Assembly: GCA_964409685.1 (NCBI GenBank)
Contig: CAYPEJ010000010.1
Location: 62,001 to 126,000 of the forward strand
DNA length: 64,000 bases
Origin: Clostridium_AI sp964409685
GTDB taxonomy: Bacteria > Bacillota > Clostridia > Lachnospirales > Lachnospiraceae
Reading direction: 5' to 3'
Numbering within the stretch: the first letter of the stretch is position 1; each line of letters begins with the position of its first letter. A program made the translations under genes and the position numbers. Shown here piece by piece: positions 1 through 7,197 of the stretch. Below the pieces are notes generated by a model that saw nothing but the letters and a program-made list of their open reading frames with translations, made no database searches and was not told where the DNA came from.

Positions 1-590
1 CGTTTTTGTAAGCCATCTAATTGCTTCGTTACGCCGACGATGTTTTTAAGAAGCTGTTCGCATTCTTCTGCACCTTCCGATAATTTCTTAAGTAATCTTC
101 CATTATACTTGGCATTATATTCTGCGTTGATAAAGTCATTGAGCACTTCGCCTAAGAGTGTAGCAGAAGCAATAATAGATTCCTCTGATTTTACATTAAC
201 TGACTTTAGTGCCTCTATATATTTATCTTCATCAACACCGATTTCTCTAGCAACTGCACGAAATTTCTCTTCATCTGGATCTACAGGCAATACCTGTCCA
301 CCAATAATGCTCCCTAATTTTTCACCATTTACTACCAAGTCAATTCCAAAGTCAATCAAACCCGCATGACAATGATAGATTCCATTTCCTTCTCGATCGC
401 ATCGCTCGCACCTTTTCAAGCCTTCTTGACTCCCCCTAGTCAATTTAATGCAAAAATCTGTAAAATTATAACACTGTGATATGTATGTCCCATCAGCACC
501 TACAGCCACCGTTGCAAGTCCAGTCGCACAAGCCCAATTTTTCATAATTTCTTCAAACCGTTCCATATTGGTAAAATCCTGAATCTTCAT
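1..590 (-). CDS. PocR-type sensory domain protein, probably chemoreceptor-like (partial)
   Basis: The gene reads leftwards from an ATG at 588-590 preceded by AAAGGAG and runs off the window edge, so only the first 196 residues are visible and no stop is seen. The N-terminal 150 residues resemble the PocR sensory domain: a globular alpha/beta region with a Cys-containing segment (RCERCDREG, about residues 63-71), then a Gly-rich stretch (GSIIGGQVLPVDPDEEKF). In the PocR family this domain is thought to bind small organic ligands. After it the sequence becomes helical and polar (LLKKLSEGAEECEQLLKNIV), as in the linker to a methyl-accepting chemotaxis or histidine-kinase output module. That output lies outside the window, so the choice between chemoreceptor and other signalling protein is inference. 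The gene is divergent from the GH30 xylanase. Confidence 0.75.
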   Translation of the reverse strand, partial: MKIQDFTNMERFEEIMKNWACATGLATVAVGADGTYISQCYNFTDFCIKLTRGSQEGLKRCERCDREGNGIYHCHAGLIDFGIDLVVNGEKLGSIIGGQVLPVDPDEEKFRAVAREIGVDEDKYIEALKSVNVKSEESIIASATLLGEVLNDFINAEYNAKYNGRLLKKLSEGAEECEQLLKNIVGVTKQLDGLQK

Positions 591-979
591 ATAAATAATC
601 TCCTTTTCTTACTAATCTTGAAACTCTATAAAGCCCCAATACCTTCCTCTGTTCCTTATATGATTTCAATTGTGTCCCATACTCCTATTGAGCGATTTGG
701 AAAACGTCATACAAATATCACCCTATTTCTATATTATATTATATCACATTATAATTGATACCGAAAGCTTTTTAGTGAAACAAAAGTGAACTTTTCTATA
801 AAAATATATGTTATTTTTGTACAATAAATTCACTTGGTCACTTTCCAAAAACTACTATTTGCACAATAAGATACTTGCTCTGGCACAAAATGAAATTGTT
901 CCAAATAAAGTTTACAATTATGATAATGGAAAGGAGGTGCATGAGAGTTATTCATAGTATTTTAAAGGAGGATGGAATT
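591..979. other. Divergent intergenic region between sensor gene and GH30 gene
   Basis: This 389-base AT-rich stretch holds no convincing coding sequence. It should contain the promoters of the leftward sensor gene and the rightward xylanase, but no single pair of -35/-10 boxes stands out. Several TATAAT-like words occur at 730-755. Two in-frame ATG codons with their own Shine-Dalgarno sequences lie at 941 and 980 at its right end. Confidence 0.5.
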
Positions 980-2626
980 ATGAAATTAAAATTTTTGCAA
1001 ATGGGACGCAGAATTGGCGCAGCCATACTTGCTTCAACACTTATGATTACTTCATTTTTACCAATGTCTGTAGAAAAGCAGAAGGTACAAGCTTCATCAG
1101 AGGCAATTATTAATTTAGCTTCAACTAAGCAAACAATGAAAGGTGTAGGCGGTATAAATCACCCAGTGTGGATCTCTGATTTAACAGCTGACCAAAGAGA
1201 AACTGCATTTGGTAATGGAGACAACCAACTTGGATTTACCATTTTAAGAATCCATGTAGATGAAAACAAAAACAATTGGTACAAAGAATTAGAAACTGCA
1301 AAAGCAGCAGTAGCAAAAGGAGCACTTGTATTTGCTTCACCTTGGAATCCACCAAGTGATATGTGTGAAACATTTACACGTAATGGTGTAGCAAATCAAA
1401 AAAGACTAAAATACAGCAAATACGGCGACTATGCACAACATTTAAATGACTTCGTTACCTATATGAAAAACAATGGTGTCAATTTATATGCAATCTCCGT
1501 TCAAAACGAACCAGATTATGCTCACACTTGGACATGGTGGACACCACAAGAAATGCTTAACTTTATGAAGAACTACGCAGGAAAGATTAACTGTAAAGTA
1601 ATGTCTCCTGAATCATTCTCATATCTTAAAAATATGTCCGATCCTATTTTAAATGATCCAACTGCTCTTGCAAATATGGACATCCTTGGCACTCACTTTT
1701 ATGGAACAAGTAAAAGCAACATGTCCTATCCATTATTCCAACAAAAAGGCGCAGGCAAAGAATTATGGATGACAGAAGTCTATGTTCCTAATAGCAGCAG
1801 TGATGCCGACACATGGCCTGAAGCAATTGACGTTGCAAAAAACATGCACGATGCATTTGTAACTGGTAACATGCAAGCTTATGTATGGTGGTATATCCGT
1901 CGTAGCTATGGACCAATGAAAGAAAACGGACAAATCTCCAAACGTGGTTACTGCATGGCTCAATACTCCAAATATGTTCGTCCTGGATATGTTCGAGTAG
2001 ATGCCACAGAGACTCCAAACACAAATGTATATGTGTCCGCTTACAAAGGAAATAATCAAGCCGTTATCGTTGCAGTAAACAATGGTACATCCGATGCTAC
2101 ACAGAAATTCAGAGTTACAAACGGAACAATTTCTAAAGTAGATCGTTATAGAACATCAGCAAATGAAAACTTAGCAAAGACATCTAACCTTGCATTAACA
2201 GGAAATGGTTTCTGGGCATACCTTCCAGCAAATAGTGTATCTACATTTGTATGTTCACTAGGTTCTAGCACAACTGTAACATCTCCATCACCATCCGCAA
2301 GTACTACCCCAAGTACAAGTGGTTTACCAAGTGGCGTAACTTGTGAATACACTGTAGTAAGTGATTGGGGCAGTAGCTTCCAAGGACAAATCATTTTGAC
2401 AAATGGTTCCTCTAATACATATAGCAATTGGAAATTATCCTTTCACTACAATAGTACAATTAATAGTATGTGGGGAGCTGATTTAAGTAGCCAAAGTGGT
2501 ACAAGCGTAGTCGTAAATTGTCCATCATGGGATGCAGAATTAGAACCATGTGAATCTGTAACGATCCAATTTACAGCAACACTGGGCAGTGATAAGAATG
2601 CTCCTACAAACTACTCGTTAAAGTAA
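980..2626 (+). CDS. Secreted GH30 (subfamily 8-like) glucuronoxylanase with C-terminal CBM2-like module
   Basis: Predicted 548-residue secreted endo-xylanase that cuts xylan next to glucuronic acid side chains. Residues 1-38 are a signal peptide (basic start, hydrophobic core, VQA cleavage region). The catalytic barrel follows (about 41-425): WNPPSDM motif, acid/base Glu177 in VQNEPDY, nucleophile Glu266 in WMTEVYV, and the WWYIRRSYGPM segment (303-313) whose arginines recognise glucuronate in GH30_8 enzymes such as Bacillus XynC. A Ser/Thr/Pro linker (about 428-448) leads to a ~100-residue CBM2-like module (about 450-548) with conserved tryptophans, an addition to the usual two-part enzyme. 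The start at 980 is preferred because AAAGGAGG lies 8 bases upstream. An in-frame ATG at 941 also has a GGAGG, but at only 3 bases. The family call is firm; the subfamily rests on recognised motifs. Confidence 0.92.
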   Translation: MKLKFLQMGRRIGAAILASTLMITSFLPMSVEKQKVQASSEAIINLASTKQTMKGVGGINHPVWISDLTADQRETAFGNGDNQLGFTILRIHVDENKNNWYKELETAKAAVAKGALVFASPWNPPSDMCETFTRNGVANQKRLKYSKYGDYAQHLNDFVTYMKNNGVNLYAISVQNEPDYAHTWTWWTPQEMLNFMKNYAGKINCKVMSPESFSYLKNMSDPILNDPTALANMDILGTHFYGTSKSNMSYPLFQQKGAGKELWMTEVYVPNSSSDADTWPEAIDVAKNMHDAFVTGNMQAYVWWYIRRSYGPMKENGQISKRGYCMAQYSKYVRPGYVRVDATETPNTNVYVSAYKGNNQAVIVAVNNGTSDATQKFRVTNGTISKVDRYRTSANENLAKTSNLALTGNGFWAYLPANSVSTFVCSLGSSTTVTSPSPSASTTPSTSGLPSGVTCEYTVVSDWGSSFQGQIILTNGSSNTYSNWKLSFHYNSTINSMWGADLSSQSGTSVVVNCPSWDAELEPCESVTIQFTATLGSDKNAPTNYSLK

Positions 2627-2650
2627 ATAAGAAATGCTCAGAAATTGAAA

Positions 2651-2687
2651 AGTTTACCTTGTAAACTAGAACAAATGTGTGTATAAT
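2651..2687 (+). promoter_or_regulatory. Promoter of serS leader, with a palindrome over the -35 box
   Basis: TTGTAA (2659-2664), a 17-base spacer and TATAAT (2682-2687) form a good vegetative promoter just before the T-box leader. The -35 box lies inside a perfect 7-3-7 palindrome, AGTTTAC-CTT-GTAAACT (2651-2667), which could be an operator or chance. The function of the palindrome is inference. Confidence 0.65.
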
Positions 2688-2693
2688 AACCTT

Positions 2694-2945
2694 ATATGAG
2701 CGATGACGAAAACTACGATTCAATTTGTTCTTAGTCAGAGAGCTGGTGGTTGGTGCGAACCAGTAAGAGCTAGAGTCTTTCCATTTTCTGAGCATTGTAG
2801 TGAGAACTACAGGGGTCGTATCCCTTATCATACGTCGAGTGGTCGGTAACGGCAATTTGGGTGGCAACGCGGAAGATATAACAGTCTTTCGTCCCATAAA
2901 TATGTGTTTTATGCATATTTGGGATGAAAGGCTTTTTTTATTTGT
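2694..2945 (+). ncRNA. T-box riboswitch leader of serS
   Basis: The leader has the T-box hallmarks in order: a GATGACGAA segment, the stem I AGAGAG element with a GGTTGGTGCGAACC apical hairpin (about 2737-2762), the conserved antiterminator sequence GGGTGGCAACGCGG (2859-2872), and an intrinsic terminator (stem arms about 2886-2905 and 2911-2931, then seven T). Uncharged tRNA-Ser would bind and stabilise the antiterminator, turning on the synthetase. A candidate specifier codon is TCC (serine) at 2780-2782, followed by A as is usual; this assignment was made by eye and is the least certain part. Confidence 0.88.
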
Positions 2946-3030
2946 GAGTAGAATTCGCATGCAAACATTGCACATCCCGATACACAACAGAACACAAACT
3001 ATAATAAATGAATACTCAGGAGGCATACCA

Positions 3031-4311
3031 ATGCTTGATATCAAATTTTTAAGAGAAAATCCAGATGTAGTAAAAGAAAACATCAAGAAAAAATTCCAAG
3101 ATCACAAACTTCCATTAGTAGATGAAGTAATCGAATTAGACGAAAAGGCTAGAAAAACACAACAAGAAGCTGACAATTTAAGAGCAAGCCGTAAACAACT
3201 TTCCAAACAAATCGGTGCTTTAATGGGACAAGGTAAGAAAGACGAAGCAGAAGCAGTAAAGGCACAAGTAAATGCCAACGCTGAGCGTCTTGCTGAATTA
3301 GAAGCAATGGAAAAAGAACTAAATGAAAAAGTAACTAAGATTATGATGACAATTCCTAACATCATCGATCCTAGCGTACCTATCGGTGCTGATGATAGTT
3401 GTAACGTAGAAATTCAAAAATACGGTGAGCCAGTAGTTCCTGATTTTGAAGTACCTTACCACACAGAAATCATGAGCAAATTCAATGGTATCGACATTGA
3501 CAGTGCTTTAAAGGTAGCAGGTAACGGTTTCTACTATTTAATGGGCGATATCGCTAGACTTCATTCTGCAGTAATCAGCTATGCCCGTGATTTCATGATT
3601 AATAGAGGATTTACTTACTGTATCCCTCCTTACATGATTAGAAGTTCCGTAGTTTCCGGCGTTATGAGCTTTGATGAAATGGAATCCATGATGTACAAGA
3701 TCGAAGGCGAAGATTTATTCCTTATCGGTACATCTGAACACTCCATGATTGGTAAGTTCATTGACACTATCAACGATGAAGAAAAACTTCCTTATACATT
3801 AACAAGTTATTCTCCTTGTTTCCGTAAAGAAAAAGGTGCTCACGGTATTGAAGAACGTGGTGTATACCGTATTCACCAATTTGAAAAACAAGAGATGATC
3901 GTTGTTTGTAAGCCAGAAGAATCTATGGAATGGTACGATAAATTATGGCAAAACACAGTGGATTTATTCAGAAGCTTAGATATTCCAGTGCGTACATTAG
4001 AATGTTGTTCTGGTGACTTAGCAGACCTTAAAGTGAAATCTTGTGACGTAGAAGCATGGTCTCCTCGTCAACAAAAATACTTCGAAGTTGGTAGCTGTTC
4101 TACATTAGGTGATGCACAAGCTCGTAGATTAAAAATCCGTGTAAGAGGAAAAGATGGTAACAAATATTTCGCTCACACATTAAACAACACAGTAGTTGCA
4201 CCTCCTAGAATGTTAATCGCTTTCTTAGAAAATAACTTACAAGCAGATGGTTCTGTTAAGATTCCAGAAGCATTACGTCCATATATGGGTGGTCAAGATA
4301 AGTTAAAATAA
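3031..4311 (+). CDS. serS: Seryl-tRNA synthetase
   Basis: The 426-residue protein has the normal length for a bacterial SerRS, which charges tRNA-Ser with serine in the cytoplasm. Residues 1-110 form the long helical arm (charged coiled coil, KKKFQDHKLP through EALEKELNEK-like sequence) that grips the tRNA variable arm. The class II catalytic core follows with motif 2 (FRKEKGAHGIEERGVYRIHQ) and a motif 3 region (APPRMLIAFLENN). ATG 3031 has AGGAGG at the right distance; an open frame extends further upstream through the T-box leader but is not translated sequence. The motif 3 stretch (NNTVVAPPRML) differs from the common GLAVGRTLVA form, as in some other clostridial SerRS proteins. Confidence 0.97.
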   Translation: MLDIKFLRENPDVVKENIKKKFQDHKLPLVDEVIELDEKARKTQQEADNLRASRKQLSKQIGALMGQGKKDEAEAVKAQVNANAERLAELEAMEKELNEKVTKIMMTIPNIIDPSVPIGADDSCNVEIQKYGEPVVPDFEVPYHTEIMSKFNGIDIDSALKVAGNGFYYLMGDIARLHSAVISYARDFMINRGFTYCIPPYMIRSSVVSGVMSFDEMESMMYKIEGEDLFLIGTSEHSMIGKFIDTINDEEKLPYTLTSYSPCFRKEKGAHGIEERGVYRIHQFEKQEMIVVCKPEESMEWYDKLWQNTVDLFRSLDIPVRTLECCSGDLADLKVKSCDVEAWSPRQQKYFEVGSCSTLGDAQARRLKIRVRGKDGNKYFAHTLNNTVVAPPRMLIAFLENNLQADGSVKIPEALRPYMGGQDKLK

Positions 4312-4358
4312 TAAAGGGGTATATCCTAAAAAGATATAGTTGGATAATCGAAGGATGT

Positions 4359-4535
4359 GATTTTATTAATTCATATGTCTCAAATTTGGATTCAAACTTA
4401 ATATCAGATAATATTATTCTCTTTATTATTTTGGCAATATCAATTTTAATTACAATTGGGATAATAATTTTTGTAATAAGGGCATTAAAAAAAATAACCC
4501 ATTCATTCAAAAAGAATAGAAAAAGAGATGAATAA
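4359..4535 (+). pseudogene. Possible remnant of a small membrane protein
   Basis: An open frame of 58 codons before the stop encodes a short polar part, a single strongly hydrophobic segment (IILFIILAISILITIGIIIF) and a very basic tail (RALKKITHSFKKNRKRDE). That is the pattern of a one-pass membrane peptide. No ATG, GTG or well-placed TTG and no ribosome site begin the frame, so it is probably the 3' end of a decayed gene; a non-canonical start cannot be excluded. The rest of the 4312-4826 gap holds only the hairpin noted below. Confidence 0.3.
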
Positions 4536-4606
4536 AATGTATGCATGTAGCATTTCCAAAGGTCGTGTAACAATAATCTAAAATAGAATATATTTTAAAT
4601 TAACCG

Positions 4607-4648
4607 TAAAAAACGAGTGTATTAGTAAAATAATATGCTCGTTTTTTT
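4607..4648 (+). terminator. Intrinsic terminator
   Basis: AAAAAACGAG and CTCGTTTTTTT arms enclose a TATTA/TAATA extension, followed by the T-tract. It would end transcription from serS and isolate the esterase gene. Confidence 0.7.
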
Positions 4649-4826
4649 CTATTTTGGTAAACCTCAACATATTAAATGAAAAATACATACATTTTGCACA
4701 AAAACTTTCAATCGAAATAAATAATTTGTTATAGTTAATACAGATAATATTTTTTTTACAAGTGTGAGTGAGATACGCGCCTTGTTCGAAATATTATTAA
4801 ATTCAAACTTTAAAAGGAGGATAAAC

Positions 4827-7082
4827 ATGAAGCAATTAAGAAGGGCATTAGCAGTTTTACTAGTGTGTGCTTTTGTTGTAACTGCTTTACCAAGTACAGC
4901 ATTTATTAAGGCAAGTACAACTGCATCTCGTGTCAATTTATTTACTGGTTCCAAAGAAGGTTCTTGCTGGACACAAGTACTTACATTTGACACAACAACT
5001 TCATACGGTGGAACACTTGATCCATCTATTATCACAGAAGGCGGTTATTTTGAAGCAACCGTTACAGGAGATCCAACAGGATTACAAATGATTTTCCAAA
5101 GTTGGACAGGTGGCGCAGGTTGGGCTATCGTAGAAGCAAGTGAGGTAGTTGTTTCTGCTGATAGTACAAAACTTGTAAGATTTACATACGATGATATCGT
5201 TGCTCAATATGGAACAGAGATTTCCTTATTGAACAGAGTTTACTTAAATACAACAACAGGTGCGATCGTATTAAAATCTCTTGATTATGTAGTAGGGGAA
5301 GATGAAAATGCTCCATCTGAACCAAGCAAAGAACCAGAGGAAACAGTTGAACCTAGTCAATCAACTGAACCAGAGGTATCCATCGAGCCTAGTCAATCAA
5401 CTGAACCAGAGGTATCCATTGAGCCTAGTCAATCAACTGAACCAGAGGTATCCATTGAACCTAGTCAATCTACTGAACCAGAGGTATCCATCGAGCCTAG
5501 TCAATCAACTGAACCAGAGATATCCATTGAACCTAGTCAATCTACTGAACCAGAAGTTTCCGTTGAACCAATCGAAGGTGCTATCAACTTATATACAGGT
5601 TCTACAGTAGTTGCTGGTGGTACACAAGGCGGACGTTTTTCAACTCTTAAACGCGGTGGTGTACTTGACGGTTCCATCATCAACGAAGATGGTTACTTTG
5701 CTATTAGCTACACAGGTTCCAATACATTACAATTAGTATTCTCTAGCTGGTCTGGCGGAGAAGGATGGGCAACTGTTGGAAGTACAGTCGTAATGCGTAA
5801 TGGATATCAAAACTATACAGCACTTTTCGATTATGACACAGTTGCAGCAGTATATGGTACCAATTTCGCTGCATTAGATGCAATCTATATAATGAACAAT
5901 GGTACAAAAGACCTTACATACACATCTTTTGACTATATTCCAAGTGGTGTAGAAGAAGCACTTCAAAAAGCATTACCTTCAATTGCACCAACTGTAGAAC
6001 CTTCTTATGTAGCAGGTGAACTTGCAGAACGTAACTACAAGGCTTCCGAAGAATATGTAAAAGTATTAGGAAGAACATATGTAGATGCAGAAGATACAAG
6101 ATGGTTTACAAATACAGCATCTGGTATTGAATATACATTTACAGGAACAAAAGCTTCCATCACAATGAAAACAAGTGCAATCGAAGACGAAAGCAACCAA
6201 GCAAGATTCGCTGTTTATGTAAATAACGTATTAACAAATGACGTTATGATGGATGAATTCGAAAAAACAGTTGATATTTTCTCTTATGAGGAAGCAAAAG
6301 CTGTTACAATCAGAATTATTAAGCTATCCGAATCACCATTTGCACCATGTGGAATTAGCAACATTAACGTAGTTTCTACAGCAGACATCGAAGCAACTGC
6401 TGCAAGAGCTAAAAAAATCGAATTTATCGGTGACTCCATCACATGTGGTTACGGTGTTGACGATGAAAATGTAAGTGGTGGATTTAAAACAGCCACTGAA
6501 AATGGTTCTAAAACATACGCATACAAAACTGCAGAAGCATTAGGTGCAGACTTTAGTATGGTAGCTTGCAGTGGATTTGGTATTATCTCTGGTTACACAT
6601 CCAGCGAACTGAATTCATTACAAACAATTCCACAATACTATGACAACATCGGTTTCTCATGGTACCCATTCCCAGACAACACAAACTCTACCGATATCGC
6701 TTGGGATTTCGCAAAATTCCAACCAGACGTAGTAGTTGTAAACTTAGGTACAAATGACAATTCCTACTGTGGTTCTAACGAATCCAGAAAAGCGGAATAT
6801 GTTGAAGGATATGTTGATTTCTTAAAAGATATCAGAGCAAAAAATCCTAACGCTACTATTTTCTGTACATTAGGAATCATGGGACAAGAATTATTCCCAC
6901 AAATCGAAGAAGCCGTTGCACAATACACAGCAGAAACAAATGATACAAACATTACATCCTTCGAGTTCGATGTACAACAAGTATCCGACACAATCTGTGT
7001 AGACTGGCATCCATCCGAAAAAACACATCAAAAAGCTGCAAATGCTTTAACTGATTATATCAACTACGTAATGGGATGGTAA
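4827..7082 (+). CDS. Secreted CE2-type acetyl (xylan) esterase with two tandem putative carbohydrate-binding modules
   Basis: The 751-residue exported protein probably removes acetyl groups from xylan or mannan. A signal peptide (1-30) leads to a ~120-residue module (34-155), a Glu/Pro/Ser linker of six 12-residue repeats (175-246), a second copy-like module (251-372; both contain NL/INLYTGS... and W-x-GG-x-GWA), then the esterase (about 391-751). The esterase has the CE2 arrangement: an N-terminal beta-sandwich followed by an SGNH domain. Ser537 lies in GDSITCGYG, the third block is NLGTNDN, and Asp726/His728 lie in VDWHPS. The start has AAAAGGAGG 6 bases upstream; the longer open frame would hide the signal peptide. 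The next gene is the GH10 xylanase. The two modules match no family I can name with confidence. Confidence 0.87.
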   Translation: MKQLRRALAVLLVCAFVVTALPSTAFIKASTTASRVNLFTGSKEGSCWTQVLTFDTTTSYGGTLDPSIITEGGYFEATVTGDPTGLQMIFQSWTGGAGWAIVEASEVVVSADSTKLVRFTYDDIVAQYGTEISLLNRVYLNTTTGAIVLKSLDYVVGEDENAPSEPSKEPEETVEPSQSTEPEVSIEPSQSTEPEVSIEPSQSTEPEVSIEPSQSTEPEVSIEPSQSTEPEISIEPSQSTEPEVSVEPIEGAINLYTGSTVVAGGTQGGRFSTLKRGGVLDGSIINEDGYFAISYTGSNTLQLVFSSWSGGEGWATVGSTVVMRNGYQNYTALFDYDTVAAVYGTNFAALDAIYIMNNGTKDLTYTSFDYIPSGVEEALQKALPSIAPTVEPSYVAGELAERNYKASEEYVKVLGRTYVDAEDTRWFTNTASGIEYTFTGTKASITMKTSAIEDESNQARFAVYVNNVLTNDVMMDEFEKTVDIFSYEEAKAVTIRIIKLSESPFAPCGISNINVVSTADIEATAARAKKIEFIGDSITCGYGVDDENVSGGFKTATENGSKTYAYKTAEALGADFSMVACSGFGIISGYTSSELNSLQTIPQYYDNIGFSWYPFPDNTNSTDIAWDFAKFQPDVVVVNLGTNDNSYCGSNESRKAEYVEGYVDFLKDIRAKNPNATIFCTLGIMGQELFPQIEEAVAQYTAETNDTNITSFEFDVQQVSDTICVDWHPSEKTHQKAANALTDYINYVMGW
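5349..5564 (+). repeat. 36-bp in-frame tandem repeat (esterase linker)
   Basis: Six consecutive 36-base units encode EPSQSTEPEVSI with small variations. They form the flexible linker between the two N-terminal modules of the esterase. Such repeats expand and contract easily, so linker length may vary between strains. Confidence 0.9.
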
Positions 7083-7136
7083 TCATACTTTTCCGTAGCG
7101 AAAGTAATTATTTTGAATGATATATCAAAAACTTTT

Positions 7137-7173
7137 CAGGCTAAAGGAACCACGATATGGAGCCTTTAGCCTG
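7137..7173 (+). promoter_or_regulatory. Stem-loop between esterase and GH10 genes
   Basis: A perfect 11-bp stem (CAGGCTAAAGG with CCTTTAGCCTG, 15-base loop) is followed only by ATTTT, and lies 25 bases before the GH10 start. It may be a weak terminator or an mRNA-stability hairpin that sets the ratio of the two enzymes. Confidence 0.5.
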
Positions 7174-7197
7174 ATTTTGAAGGGAGAACTATTTAAA

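Noticed and set aside
2800..3030. N-terminal extension of SerRS through the leader
   Set aside because: The frame is open by chance through the T-box; the normal length and AGGAGG site fix the start at 3031.
2604..3086. 160-codon minus-strand frame across the serS leader
   Set aside because: It is antisense to the T-box riboswitch and serS start, has no recognisable domains, and the T-box explains the conservation-like structure there.
5349..5564. Regular 36-bp repeats resembling a CRISPR array
   Set aside because: There are no unique spacers, the units are in frame and encode a Pro/Glu linker, and no cas genes are present. The same holds for 61040-61390.
5302..5610. Alternative-frame open stretch in the esterase linker
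   Set aside because: It follows the 36-bp repeat only and codes a repetitive Asn/Leu/Gln sequence; the main frame has signal peptide, domains and catalytic residues.
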